A stretch of 64,000 nt of DNA, taken from Limnephilus marmoratus. Its lineage: Eukaryota > Arthropoda > Insecta > Trichoptera > Limnephilidae. Within the stretch, counting starts at the first letter, position 1, and each line of letters begins with the position of its first letter. Location of the stretch: the NCBI GenBank assembly GCA_917880885.1, contig OU862910.1, forward strand, positions 13,652,710 through 13,716,709, read 5' to 3'. Shown in pieces: positions 42,493 to 54,890 of this stretch. The position numbers and the translations under genes were made by a program. Under the pieces are notes generated by a model. The model was not told where the DNA came from. It ran no database searches and saw nothing but the letters and a program-made list of their open reading frames with translations.

Positions 42493-45262
42493 TATTTATT
42501 TATTTTTTTTTACACTAACTCCACACAGGAGGCCCTGAGGAAAATAATTTCCCTCAGGGTCTATGTCATCTGGGATGCTGTGTGGAGGGTCTTTTTGAGG
42601 AGAGGAAGGAATGAACATTGGTCTTGAAGAGACCCATGTTGTAGGAAGGAGGAAACACAGAGGCCGGCAAATCATTCCACAGCCGAGCTGTTGAACACAA
42701 GAACGAGTTGAAGAAACGACCCGTTCTCATGTGACATATGTCAACTGTGTACAAATGTTGGGCACGCGTTTGGCGTGTTTCCCGACTATGCACCGGTGCC
42801 GAAGGGATTAATGATGCTAGTTCCTCGGAGCATCTTCCATTGTAATACCGGTAGAACAAGGATAGCATTCCCACCCGACGCCTGTGCTCTAAAGATTGCA
42901 ATCCGTCTGTTAAGATGGGAGAATCTATCAAACGGCCCGCCCGTTTCTGCACAGAGTCGAGGGTATTTTTCAGGTATTTTGGAGCTCCAGACCAGAGGTG
43001 GCTGCCAAATTCAACCGTGGGGCGCACTTGCGATTTGTACAGGGTTAGCAGTTGTGTACTATTAAAGTATCTGCGGGCCCTGTACAGTACGCCCAGTTTT
43101 TGGGAGGCTAACTTTACTCTGGCTTCGATGGAGCCCCCATACCTTAGCTGGTCACTTAGGCTTACACCAAGCATATCAATGGAGGGCCTGTTCGGAAGAT
43201 TGCTTCCGTTGAAAGAGACTAAATTTTCATTTCGATCCCTTTTAGACGTAATCAGACAAGATTGGGTCTTTGAAACATTAAATTCAACGAGATTATTTTT
43301 ACCTCAAGAGAAAACACTCTCGAGGTAACCGTCCATTCTTTGCTTCAAAGCCTTACGAGCTGTTGGAGTTTGTGAGCCCTTTGGGGGCTTGTCAAACAAA
43401 AAGCTATCATGAACTGTACTGTCATCCGCGTAACAATGAATTGGTGCACATGACAAAAGGTCGTTGATGTGCAACAAAAACAAAGTCGGAGACAGAACCG
43501 AACCCTGCGGGACGCCAGCATTTATCGAGTGTGAGGAAGAGGTGAAACCATCGACTACCGTCTGAATCGACCTCTCCCTCAAGAAGTCGGCAATCCACGT
43601 ACACAAGGATGCGGGAAGTCTGTAAGAATGCAGTTTGTTGACAAGCCCGGTCAAAGGCCTTGGAGATGTCCAGTGCAACCGTTTGGGTCTCACCGAAACG
43701 TTCCAGGCATCGCCCCCAAACATGCGTCACATACGCGAGAAGATCACCGCACGAGCGGTTCCGCCGGAATCCGTATTGACGGTCATTAATAATTTTGTTC
43801 TTCTCGAGGTATGTGAGCAGTTTGTCGTTGATCACACGTTCCATCACCTTAGACAGAACTGATGTGATCGCTATGGGGCGGTAGTTGGCCGGGTTGGAGC
43901 GGTCACCCTTCTTTGGAATAGGATGGATAACCGCTTTTTTCCAACCAGAGGGCACAGAGCCAGTCTTCAGGGACAGTTTAAAAAGCTTCGTCAAAATTGG
44001 AGCAATTTCTGCAGCGCACCTTTGCAGTACCAGGGCAGGTATTCCGTCAGGCCCACTAGCTTTATTAACATCAAGCCCTCGTAAAACATGGAGTACTTCC
44101 CGATGCCGGATCCTCAGCTTTTTCATACGAAAACCGCAGTGGGGAACCGACGTCGGGACAGCACCTTGGTCATCGAGGGTTGAGTTATCCGCAAACATTT
44201 TACCTAGTAAGTTAGCCTTTTCGGTGGCGGTGTTTGCTAGTGAGCCGTCAGGTCTGGTAAGAGGTGGCAGACTGGATTTGCAGAAATTGCGACCTATTGA
44301 GCCCGCAAGTGACCAGAATTGCCTGCTGCCATGCGGGCATGCAGTCAGCTTTCTGCTGATCTGCTGGTCGTGCTCGAATTTTGACCTATTTATGATTCTC
44401 TTGGTTTCCTTTGCCATTTTGTTGTAAGCTGTTCTGTCTTCGGATGTTCTAGATGTGTTGTAGGCTCGGTAAGCCGCGTTTTTTCGTCGCACTGCTTCAG
44501 CGCATTGTCGACTGAACCACGGCTTTGAGCCTACACCAGTTTCCTTAACAGTAGATTGGATGAAGCCATCCATCGCGGATGTGATGACTTCACCAATTTC
44601 CTGGGCACATCTTGAGGGATCCGAAGTCCGAAAACAGACAGCTGACCACGGAAAAGCATTAAAATGTGCCCGCAGACCGAACCAATCTGCTGACCTATAG
44701 TGCCACACTTTTCTCTTCAGCCTCTCGTTTGGTGGTCTGAAGTTTACAGGGATTGATGTCGTCACCAGGCAGTGGTCGGACGATCTTAAAGGCGCTGTGA
44801 CTTCAATCCTGTAACCGTGTGGCACAGTAGTTAAAAATAGGTCTAACAGGTTGGAACGGTGAGTCTGGACATCAGGAACCCTTGTAGGCTCCTGAACCAT
44901 TTGCTCCAATCCGTAGCAAAGGGCAAAGGATTCCGCTTGGCGTCCAGCCGAGTCTGTTGATCCTGAGAACTTCAACCAAGGTTCGTTATGAACATTGAAG
45001 TCCCCCAGGACCACAAACTCTGCCGTAGGGTAGCGGGGCAAGAGGTCATCAATAGTGTCGCTTAAATGTTTGAAGAGCTCGGACGTGTCTGATTCGCTAA
45101 GGTTCGGTGAGCGGTATAAACACGCGTAGAATCTTACCGTACTGGCAAGATTGACGCGTACCCACATTACGTCGAATCTGGAGTTTTCCAGATTCAACAG
45201 TCGCACACAGTTGACGTCAGCTCGACTATAGAGACAGACACCTCCATTAGGTCTGAACTTGC
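42493..45262 (-). mobile_element. Jockey/CR1-like LINE, 5'-truncated, longest copy
   Basis: This is a 2.8-kb minus-strand non-LTR retrotransposon nested in element X. It encodes most of ORF2 and a complete 3' UTR. The 3' tail has a two-tier hairpin: outer CTCCACACAG / CTGTGTGGAG, inner about 10 bp around AAATTATTTT, then a T-rich end on the plus strand. The 5' border lies in the endonuclease region (GGVCLYSRADV). Other fragments of the family are at 13611, 16258, 37475 and 38046. The clade (Jockey, CR1 or L2 group) is not settled. Confidence 0.88.
42566..45262 (-). pseudogene. LINE ORF2: endonuclease and reverse transcriptase
   Basis: The main frame 43422-45206 (594 residues) carries an AP-type endonuclease with VVLGDFNVHNEPW and SSDHCLV. 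It then has RT motifs: NKASGPDGIPALVL, HPIPKKGDRSNPANYRPIAI, and DISKAFDR (motif A). Near 43655 a small deletion moves the frame. AGVPQGSVLSPTLFLLHIND (motif B) and CYADDSTV (motif C, catalytic YADD) continue in the frame 43304-43723. A TGA at 43304-43306 stops it, and the same frame resumes through the C-terminal domain (42566-43174). The enzyme would nick DNA and copy LINE RNA at the nick. Catalytic residues are intact, but one frameshift, one nonsense codon and the missing N-terminus make it inactive. Confidence 0.9.
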
Positions 45263-45589
45263 TATTGAAACTAAAATTAAAATTCTAAAACATACGTTTG
45301 CTAGATAATGTATTGATTTATTTTACTGCATGATTTTATTATTTGAAATGGGTGTGATATAATACAAAAACTTTTTTGAAAATTGAACAAATCTGCCAAC
45401 GACCTATGGAATAACCTTATTATACTAAAAATTAAAAAATTTTCTCAAAATTTATTACATACGAATGCTAGATAAAAGAACAACCTTTCGAAATCCATTT
45501 ATAATTTTTTGTGGAAAAGAGTCAATACGTCTAAAAACTTTTATGAAAATGACGTATTTCCGGTTTTCTCTGGTAATGCCCTCTTAAAC

Positions 45590-46797
45590 TTCGAGGTTCC
45601 AATATAAGCGTTCAAAAAGAAGAAGAAGATTTCTGAAGGGAAGATACATGTATACGAAACATAGAAGGAGTGCGCTAATGTAAGCGCGTATTGTAAGCGC
45701 ACATATTTTAAAACATGTCTTATTTAAAAGAGAGCAAAATCTTATAAAATCTAATGTAGTTTTGACATGAAATAAAAGAACCGGATATGTTTTTTTTTAA
45801 ATAATTTTCGGAGCGCACATATCAATCGAATTCATTAGAATCTGGGCGTAAAACATTCAATAGAAGTATTTTGTGTCAGTAGAAATCAATTATAATTAGT
45901 TTGCCCACTTCCACCCTTATATCAATTCCCCTATTAGATTTTCAGTTACCGGCATATAATAATATATTTATTAAGTTTAGTCAAACTCGTCTACTGTCTC
46001 CAAATATTCTTGATTCATATCTAAATGTAATTATTACTGCAAAGTGTTTTCATTCTGTCTTTCAAATACCATAACGTGCTTTCTCACGTTCATCATTAAG
46101 TCTGATGTACCCAAAAATTTAATTAATGTCTGTATTGTTATTTAGTTACGATCTGCGAGTGCTCCCAAAGCAAAGCGTTCTCGCTTATGGGTGCTTATCA
46201 TGATCTGCGAATATCAAATGGATTCACTAATGGCGCGCTTAATTCCCTCAGAAGTCTTGCAATAGAATTAAGCGATATAAGCACCGAACTTCGCGCTACA
46301 AGTAGCTTAAGTACGAGCACAAGTTAGTATAAGCATCAGTAGCTGGAGTAGGTGTAGCTAAACTATCGTTAGGCGGGTGTTCTACCTTTAACTGCTAATG
46401 ATCCCTCGACAGCAAACTTCGTACAGCGGACAGAAGATAGGTACAACACGAAGGTACTGGAATGCTTGACAGTGATGTGGATTATATGGGATGTGCCACT
46501 CAATGTTTAAATCTAAAATACTTGAAGACAACACCTGAACAACATTCTACGGCACATTTTGGGCTGTGTCGAGTTGAGTACGCAACATTTCTGTAGGCCA
46601 CATTAAAGTATAACCAGGCATAGATTGTATCCACGTCATCATGGAGCATCCGAAAGTACCGTACCTTGTAACTTGCTTCTTATAGTATTGATGGGTTAAA
46701 ATGACCATTTCTCTATAATTGACGGGACCTTTACAATAAAATATATTTATATTAATAAGTAGTTTCATTAAGTACCGAAATCGATGATTGAGATTGT
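45590..46797. other. Unassigned stretch of 1.2 kb
   Basis: No element was recognised. A 91-residue minus-strand frame (46547-46822) runs into the SINE and has no known relatives. Confidence 0.45.
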
Positions 46798-47192
46798 TTT
46801 TTTTTTTACATGAATACCGCACAAGAGTCCCAACTGCTCCCGTCTGGAACCAGTGAGACTATGGCATCCCCAATTGAGGTAGGTTGTGAGGCTGAAGGTA
46901 ATGGGGAGGGGGAGTAGATGGAGAAGTTTAAGGTGGAGAAGTACCTGGCTATTCAGATCTGGTCATCAAACACGGCTAAAGCCGTTTCAAGCAAACTTTC
47001 AACACTGATAGGTGGTCTTACACCAGAGCGATACTGAGCGTATCTTCTATTCTGGATCGTGCCACAAGTATACTATAAATTAATTAATAGAGAATCAACA
47101 CAAATTAAACAAATAAAATTTATTTGCCCACGCCGGGATTCGTACCCGCGATCATCGGATTGTGAGTCTTACAGAGAGTCACCACCTTACCC
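46798..47192 (-). mobile_element. SINE A copy 8
   Basis: The T-run at 46797-46807 is the tail. On the minus strand the element has the ACCGCACAAGAGTCCCAACT region, CCCCAATTGAGG and the B box in the form CGGGATTCGTACCCGCG. The head is rearranged near 47165-47192. The divergence from copies 1 and 9 is moderate. Confidence 0.8.
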
Positions 47193-47205
47193 CTCAAAGG
47201 TGACC

Positions 47206-47396
47206 GGACAACTCAGAATGAAACCAACTCAGAAACACCTCAGAAAGGTCTTTAAGAGTGATGATAAAAGATATAAAAAATGGTTAAATAGATTAAGTTA
47301 GGTTAGGGTTACCGGCTATTTAAACATTATTTTTTCATAGCTTTTAATGACCTTTCTGTGGTGTTTCTAAGTTAGTTTCATTCTGAGTTGGCATGG
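47206..47396. mobile_element. Foldback MITE (copy 2)
   Basis: The left arm GGACAACTCAGAATGAAACC and the right arm GTTTCATTCTGAGTTGGC are inverted copies. The pairing continues inward through AGAAACACC/GGTGTTTC and AGAAAGGT/ACCTTTCT. The outer ends match the element at 4409-4702. It is 191 bp with no coding frame. Confidence 0.7.
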
Positions 47397-48982
47397 AACC
47401 CCCCTCGACAACGGAGGCCGGAAGCAATGTTTCAGTTCTTCAAGTGCTCTGTTACCATATCAACTCTTGAGAATATCTTCCACTCTTAAAATAATCGCTA
47501 TTAGGGTTAATATATAAAATTACTAAATAACAACAATTAGGGAGAAAGGAGAGTGAACTTTTACTACACAAAAATAAAATCAAACACATACCAAAAACAA
47601 CAACAAAAATTCCAACAAAAAATGAACTAAGTAAAAGATACCCTTATCTTCTAATCTATGTTATTATGTGTATCTACCTGTCTACGTATCTGTATGTACC
47701 TACCTATTACTTTTAAATTAGAAATCAGCTGTCATTCTTATGTTTTAATTGCATATTTTATTTTATTCTATCTCTTCTCTTTTTTTTCATATTTATACAA
47801 AATATGTATGTAGGCTTATAATATGCAATGTAAACACCAGTTATAAGTATATATATATCTATTATTTTATTATTATTTTAATAACTATGCTTAGCAAACT
47901 ACAGTAATAATCAAGCATTAATTGTTTATTTTATTTTACTTTATTGTTTCTGTTCGCTTTTTAGTTCTCACTATGCGAAATGTGTACTTAGGACAATAAT
48001 ATGAAATGCAAACACCATTTACCACCTTATATTTTAATCATTTGCCTCTAAATACATTTTTATTTTTTACTAATATCATTTCAACAACTATGCTAAACAA
48101 TCCACAGCTATTTTATGTTTTAATTGGTTATTTCATTTTGATTTTATTCTTTCTCTTCTTTTTTTCCTTTGCTATGCTAAACAAATAACAGTTAGGTACT
48201 ATATTTTAAACTTCTTTTTTATTATTTTATATTCTTTCTCTTCTTTTTATTTCCTCTTTTTATTTCATCAATTTTCTTTCCTTTTTGTACAAATCATTCT
48301 CCACATGTTCATACCCATAATTATTTGACTGTCCTAAAACGGGATAATACTCCTAGTTGGGCAGTCAAAATTTAATAAATAATGTATAATATTGTGCTAA
48401 ATAAACAAATAAATAAAAAAATTAAAAAAACAGTGCATTAGGTACGTGATTTAAGTAATTCATGAAAATAGTGAGAGGCGCCAAACGCCTGAATACGATA
48501 TTTCGCTTTTCTAGTAAATTATACCTAGACGCACAGTGTCTACTAGAGGTAAGAAAACAAAGGCTTTTCTAATTTTCCACAACATATTTCCATTTGTGAT
48601 TGACGTCCTTTCGGTTCAAGCCCCGGGTGGCCAGTGACCACCCAGCCCGCAGGGTGATCTCTACGCCACTGTCTGACATAAATCATGTTTTATGCATTCG
48701 AATATTTCAGTAGACATAAATATTCTACTTATTTCTGATTCAAGATACAAAAGTTTTTGAGTAATGGATTTTCTGATGGGAAAGCAACGCCGTCAAATTA
48801 ATCAAAATCCATGAAATAAATAATTGCGGTTTTCGGTTGCCAATGTTCATCTTTACCATCATAAATATTTTTACCATTAGGTTTCTCGTCTAATATTCAT
48901 AAAGGCGGATTCCATAATTTTCTCGCTCTTGTAAAAACTACTTAGTTCTCAATTATTTTATTTTAATTTATTTATGGATATC
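47397..48982. other. Unassigned AT-rich stretch with a possible 3'-end hairpin
   Basis: Most of this is low-complexity AT-rich sequence. At 48336-48371 TTTGACTG and CAGTCAAA form a perfect 8-bp stem, followed by AAATAAAT repeats, which would fit the 3' end of a LINE or SINE, but no coding sequence accompanies it. A 60-residue frame at 48006-48188 is rich in Phe and Leu because of T-runs. Confidence 0.4.
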
Positions 48983-49350
48983 TTAAGAGCGTTCAACCAG
49001 CCAGCGGACGAAAATCCACATTTCGTCGAAAGTTGTTCTTCCGATCGTGCAGGGCGGTTACAATGAGAAAGATTAATTATTCTCCGTACCAGCTTTTTAA
49101 AATTATAACTCAATATCGAATTTATTTCAATCCAAATTAGCTTTAATTTATACCTTCATCCAAAAATGCTGAAAGGCGTGATCATAAAACTATTAAAATA
49201 GTGTACTTTTTGTAGTTATTTTTTGATTATAAGTATTTATTATTTTTCAATAATGTCTAAATTTAATAAGAATGTTAAAAAAATCTGAAATATATTAGTT
49301 TGTAAGTGCGCAAATAAATACACAAATGGACCAATTTTCGTCAAGAAACA

Positions 49351-49386
<36 letters not shown>

Positions 49387-51142
49387 TTATTATTTTTTAG
49401 CATATAAAATATAATGTACATTTAGATGATGTATTAATTTGCTTACATGTTCATATTCAAATATGTTAATACCACTCTTCCATGGAAGCGTTAGCTTGTG
49501 TCTGGAAGAGTAGTGTACATTTTTTAATGCTATATTTAAGTTCTTAAATTACAATGTGAATGTAAAAAACAATAAGTTGTAAGTTCGGTGATATGTGATT
49601 ATAAGTATTTATCTACTATCAAAACAATTTTACTGTTTGGATAATGTGTCCAGAATTATTGTAATTAGTTGCTAAAAACAATACAAAATTTAACTTATTT
49701 GAAGAATGGAGTATCACTTGGAAACTGAGTTATAAGTAGATTAGATTAGTCGGAAACTGTTTTTTTTTTTTTTTTGAGATTATCTTTAAAATATTTTTTT
49801 ACAGTGTTTATTAATTGGATTTTATCATTTATTTTTCTAATTTCATCCGGTAATCGGTTGAAAATAAGTCTTCCTTGATAAGTATAATAATTTTGTGCAA
49901 AGGAAGTGTTTAATTTTGGGCATGAAAAAATATATTTATGTCTAGTACGGTTTTCAGTTATAAATTGATATTTTTCTTTTTCTTTTATAATTTGAATCAA
50001 TGCATTTCTATTGTATAGATCTTTGAAAGATGGTACTTGGAATTCCTTAAATAATTGATCCGTTGGGTAGTCAGAAGGTTTTTTTAATATGATTTTAATT
50101 ATTAGCCTCTGCACAACTTCAATTGGGGAAAGATTAGTTTTGTATGCGGATCCCCAGCTAATGATAGCATATTGTAAAGTTGATTGAACCAAAGCGTAAT
50201 ATATTAGATATAAGTTTTTTACAGATAAAAAATTTCTGATTCTTAAAAATATATAAATCAATTTTCTAATTTTTTTTACAACTTGACAAATTTGTTCCTT
50301 CCATTTCAAATTTTTATCGATAATGACTCCTAAATATTTGATTGTGTTTGTTGTTTTTAATATTGTGCAGTTTTGGATACAATAATTTTTACTATGTGTT
50401 TTGGAATTATCATGGATGATGATATCAATGTTTTTAGGGGTATCATTTTTGTGTATTGCAAATGGAATTACAAATGTTTTATCACCATTTAGTGATAGTA
50501 AATTTACGTCGAAGAAATTCTTTAAAATATTTATGTCTTCGGTGGCTTTAAATGTTACTTTTTCCCAAGTTTTATCGCTAATTATTAGTACCGTATCATC
50601 GGCGTATGAAGTAATTTGGCCATGTAGTGGTTGAAAAAAAATGTCATTAACATATATGGTGAAAAGGATTGGTCCGATTACTGTACCTTGAGGGATTCCA
50701 AAGTCTGATATTTCTTTATCGCTATTAATCTGATTTATTTTTACGACTTGCGGTCGATTTTTTAGGTAGTTCGAAATCCATTTAATTGCATTGTAAGTAT
50801 ATATTTTTTAATGATTTTATTGAAACTAAAATTAAAATTCTAATACATAACTCTGCTAGATAATGTATTGATTTATTTTACTGCATGATTACATTATTTG
50901 AAATGGGTGTGGTATAATACAAAAACTTTTTTGAAAATTGAACAAATCTGCCAACGACCTATGGAATAACCTTATTATACTAAAAATTAAAAAAAATTCT
51001 AAAAATTTATTACTTACGAATGCTAGATAAAAGAACAATCTTTCGAAATCCATTTATAATTTTTTGTGGAAAAGAGTCAATACGTCTAAAAACTTTTTTG
51101 AAAATGACGTATTTCCAGCTTTCTCTGGTAATGCCCTCTTAA
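48983..51142. mobile_element. Element X copy 3, split by a different LINE
   Basis: TTAA (48983-48986) precedes GAGCGTTCAACCAG and TTAA (51139-51142) follows CTGGTAATGCCCTC. The left part runs to AAGAAACACAT at 49352 and the right part resumes at about 50797 with ATATTTTTTAATGATT. In the uninterrupted copy these are adjacent. The insertion point is about 25 bp from the one used in copy 2. Confidence 0.82.
49353..50796 (-). pseudogene. LINE nested in element X, RT palm to 3' end
   Basis: This minus-strand LINE starts inside RT. Translation from 50790 gives WISNYLKNRPQVVKI, then FGIPQGTVIGPILFTIYVND (motif B), and SYADDTVLIIS (motif C) near 50590. The frame 49746-50309 (187 residues) supplies MKWKEQICQVVKKIRKLIYI and the C-terminal region. 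A poly-T of more than 30 nt (49353-49384) is the tail. The endonuclease is lost. It is related to 7176-8195 and 32566-33660 and distinct from the LINE in X copy 2. Confidence 0.85.
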
Positions 51143-51206
51143 GAACCTTATTATAAAATTATATCTTGAAAGAAGAAAATATCAACAACTCTCAATGAAA
51201 ATATGC

Positions 51207-51315
51207 AACAAAGAAAGACACAGAAGATAGAAAGGTAACGGTCGTAACTGGGACTCGAACTCAAATCCTCTTGTCTTATCGGGGGTGACGTCTCTTTCAA
51301 TAATTGAGCTGTATT
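51207..51315 (-). mobile_element. SINE D copy 3
   Basis: The minus strand has the B box GAGTTCGAGTCCCAG, then TTACGACCGTTACCTTTCTA and TTCTGTGTCTTTCTTTG, matching the copies at 13759-14055. The head beyond the B box is decayed. Confidence 0.6.
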
Positions 51316-53006
51316 ATTATGTAGTAAAAGACCTTACGGGCGTACAATGTTTTAAATTCTTAATGTTATCGTAACTAAATTAACCAACTTTATTTGTACC
51401 ACCAGTTTCAATTAAAAATATTAATATGTTTCAAAACCACAGGTTATTCATCGGAATACTAAAAGTTCCGCGCTTTCATTTAAACAAAGTTGGAGACTTT
51501 CATTTAATTTTAAATGACGCCACTAAGTAATTTTGCAATAAGGCACTCCAGTGAAAAAAATACGAACGTACAAACGTACAATAGAACGCCGGATATATCT
51601 GTCTTTGCAAACATTTTTTGCTTCATACATTCTCCCATGCGTCCCACTTCTTGACCATGACGAATCTTGAGTTAATTCTCCTCAAATAATAAAGGTAATT
51701 GATCATTCATGTGGCTTCGACGATTTTCGTTGTAGAGTTAAATACTCCATCGACTCTCCTATCTACTCTTGCCCCAAACTAATAAACATGTTACTTGATA
51801 AACAATTTTCAATGTTACCTATAGAGAGTTAATGTTACTTATATTACCTAATCATCAATTTTACCTATAGAGAGTTCAGTAACTATCTTTTGACATACGT
51901 CTCAACATAGTGAAACTGCCCCCTTGGACTTTATTTTCTCCTAAATTTTGTAATCTTTTCCGTAATAATTTGGTGAATAACTGTTTTATGGAGAACCTGA
52001 AAAAAATAAAAATAAATATGAACTGTTCTTAGTAACAAATTTTATACAAGGTTAAACAACCATTTATCTTACATTCGTGTTTGTTCATCCGTTATGTAAA
52101 ATTTACAATACATTATTAGTAAAGCCCTCGATATCCAACCACGGAAATGTCCTTTTCACAATCTTTTCCGTAACTACTCTCAAACAGTCAACTTACATAT
52201 TCATCGGACTCCGAGTAATAAATTAGTTAGAACATTTAAAAATAGGTTACTTTATACGTTTTAAATATAATAAGTGCCATTTTACACGAATTAAAGCTCG
52301 ATTTATAAAAGAGATGTAAATTAATATTATCATCACTAAATTACTCGGCGTAAATGTGAAAAAAATGCGTAAAAATAACATCAAACATTGCGATTGCCTG
52401 AAAGCTTTGAAAATTATTTCGCGGAATATTACGTTTTATAAAGCGGTATAAAGGTTGAAGATGGGCACCTAATTTTATCACGCGTAGCTAAATCTGTTTC
52501 TGAAAATTCTACCATCTCAATATTATTAAAAAAATACTAAAAATAAGGTGTGTGTGTAACATTATTAATTATTTGTTGTGAAAGGTCAGAAGGAGAACCG
52601 ACATTATTTCTAGGAATAAAGATAAGCTGGAGCTTACGTTAAATTTGTTTTTAAATTAAGGTTGTGCCATTTACGAATTTTTGGTCATATTATAGAATTG
52701 TTTTATGTAACACCGCACGGGAGTTATTGGTAACGCAGCAAGAATTGGAAGAAATTTTGTTTTGCATTTAACATGTGTATCGATGTACACTACCACCGGT
52801 GAGGAAGAACACTTTGTCTTGTTTACGCCTGCTTATTGTCACTACCGGAAGACAGACAACAAGTGAATACGATGCTATTAAAATAATATTGTTAAAAAAC
52901 TTACAGCGTGTCCTACGCACATCGATTTCAGTGCGATCGGTGCATATCGATAACGCGAGTGTAATACATTCAGTTTTCATTAGGTTAAGTTCGCATCTAT
53001 ATTAAA
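51316..53006. other. Unassigned stretch of 1.7 kb
   Basis: No element or credible frame was found. Overlapping frames on both strands at 52768-53005 show no known domain. Confidence 0.5.
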
Positions 53007-53309
53007 ACCCATTCATGACGAACTATTTTTTTCTCGAATTTCGTGCTGAAATTTCACAGGGGGGTTGGTTTTGGAGGTAAAAAATGGTAATTTTTCTCAG
53101 AATTTAAAAAAATGGTTTCTTCACCCCCCAGGAAGCTAGAGAAGGGTGAGTTCCATATGGCACCTTCGGCAAATAACTAGTCGGAAATTTATTTTTTTCA
53201 AGTTTATTCTACATAAAGTAAAATATTGAACAAACTTATTTATTGAGGTAATCCTCGAAGCATTTCACGCATAGTCCAACCATACAACGTGGTCCATTTT
53301 ATCAGTTCC

Positions 53310-53850
53310 ACCCAAAAGAAGATTCCTTGGTTCCCTGAAGGCCCCACGAGGGAAGAAAGCTTCATCTCTCCTCTCCACTCCTTAGTTCCCCGAAGGCTCC
53401 ACAATGGAGAGTTCTCCTCCCTTTGGTTTCTTAAAGGCCTTATAAGGGAATAGTCCACTCCACCTTGGTTCCCCGAGGACCCCAGGAGGGAAGAGGACTT
53501 CATCTTCACTCCTCCGTGGTTCCCTAAAGGCCCCACCAGGGAAGAGCTCACAGAGGTAGCCTCATTTCTCCTCTTCACTCCTACGTGGTTTCCTGAAGGC
53601 CCCACCATCTATATCATATCATCTCTCCATTTCACTCCTCCTTCGTTTCCCGAAGGCCCCACGCCGGCAGAGTGCACTTCCCCTTGGTTCCCTGAAGGAC
53701 CCATAAGAGGAGAGGTCATGGAGTTGACCTCAGCTCTCCTCTCTACGGCTTCTCCTCCTAGTTTCTCCTGCAGACCCCATGAAGAAAGTCCAGAGAGGTG
53801 GCCTCAGCATTCCTAATTTTCCCAAAGGCCCCTAGTTTTTGAATGGTCCA
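53310..53850. repeat. Degenerate tandem array inside the piggyBac remnant
   Basis: The word GGTTCCCTGAAGGCCCCA, with variations, recurs about ten times: near 53328, 53386, 53428, 53473, 53518, 53588, 53643, 53686, 53757 and 53814. The spacings are 40-70 bp and a C/T-rich linker lies between words. On the minus strand part of it is open for 122 residues (53240-53608), giving repeated LVGPSGN-like units. I take this frame to be a by-product of the repeat. Confidence 0.75.
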
Positions 53851-54189
53851 ATTTTTTGTCCACGAGTGACCAGGGAAATAGAAGGTCCATACCAGCAGAG
53901 CCCTAAGTGCTGGAGTAAGGACCAAATACTCCGAAATGCGACCCTGTTTCTCGGAGGCACCGTTTGTGACACCGTGACATGACATTCAGCCTTAGCACGG
54001 TAGTACACAACTTGTCTTGGGATCTATTGCAGTTTTGTGTTTCCACTCCCTGAGCGATGGGTTCGTCACACTCCCTACGCTTCATAAATGGAGGAAGTCA
54101 CCGCAAGCTGAGTCCAAGGGCACATCTCCTAAATACTCTAGATCAGGGTTCTCTGGATCTGAATCAGAATCGGACGTACCTTTTCCCGT

Positions 54190-54417
54190 TTAGTGTCGAC
54201 GACGCATAACAATTTGGCAATTAGAAAATAATTGTGCTCGAGAGATATTGGCAAGTATTCCGCCGTCATCTTCATCAAATGAATCTGCTCCGGACAAGCC
54301 ACTCTCAATTGGCGGCTCCACAAACACATCCACTACTTCATCATCATCCAAATTCATATCCAATTGTTCTTCAAGCAGTAACATCACGTCTTCAACAGTC
54401 AAACCCCTAAAACACAT
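54190..54417 (-). pseudogene. piggyBac transposase, N-terminal fragment
   Basis: The 75-residue frame reads DDDEVVDVFVEPPIESGLSG, then DSFDEDDGGILANISRAQL. The order acidic run, EPP, DS-DEDDGG and N-x-S-x-x-QL is the usual N-terminal region of piggyBac-type transposases. After a frame change, minus-strand sequence to about 54060 still shows acidic text (SDSDSDPENPDLEYLGDVP). No catalytic domain follows, so no active transposase is made. Confidence 0.65.
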
Positions 54418-54890
54418 GAAAAAACAATAAAATCTTTGAAAACTTACATTTTATGTATAGTGAGATCTGCCGAAAGATCCATATGGAACCAAAAGTCAAA
54501 ACCTTTAATTCACAGTACTCGTTTTAATATAATAATGATTATTTTTCTAACAAAATGTTTGTAAATAGGCAGAGAATTTCATTCTCTACAAATCATATTC
54601 AGTTTTGGGGAAAAAAATCAAATCTACTATATAAATTTAAAAGATTACTTACTTCACTTGTTTTGACATTTTGAAAAAATTGCACTTTTTTTCTAACTCA
54701 ATAAAGACACGTCTGTCCACGTCGGCACACACAAACGAACTGAACGCAACCAAGACAAACGTGTTCATACATGCCTGTAGACTATGTCTAACTGTATTTG
54801 GCACCACTATTTTAACATATCGGCATGATGTGACTAAATGAATGCCAATACTTTTTCGAGTTCCATATGGAACCTTCGTCATGAATGGGT

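Larger units (their letters stand above)
42096..45589. mobile_element. Element X copy 2, split by a LINE
   Basis: The left part (42096-42492) and right part (45263-45585) together match the uninterrupted copy at 12105-12817. The left end has lost its TTAAGA (it reads GTCCAGCGTTTAACCAGCC). The right end CTGGTAATGCCCTC is followed by TTAA (45586-45589). The LINE lies between AATGATTTTATT and GAAACTAAAATT, which are adjacent in copy 1. A 4-bp TATT is repeated at both borders (42489-42492, 45263-45266). Confidence 0.8.
53007..54890 (-). mobile_element. piggyBac-like DNA transposon remnant
   Basis: The ends are a perfect 16-bp inverted repeat, ACCCATTCATGACGAA (53007-53022 and 54875-54890). Ends beginning CCC and TTAA-like flanks (TTAAAA left, TTATAT right) fit piggyBac, though the TTAA is imperfect. 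A second inverted word, TTCCATATGG, lies near both ends. The only recognisable protein is the N-terminal piece at 54190-54417. The DDD catalytic domain and the C-terminal Cys-rich region are missing, and a degenerate repeat array occupies 53310-53850. Confidence 0.75.

Noticed and set aside
53240..53608. A 122-residue frame with LVGPSGN-like repeats as a structural protein
   Set aside because: The repeats are degenerate at the DNA level, change length out of frame elsewhere in the array, and lie inside a piggyBac remnant.
54248..54430. Ser-rich plus-strand frame of 60 residues
   Set aside because: It is the complement of the acidic piggyBac N-terminal segment.
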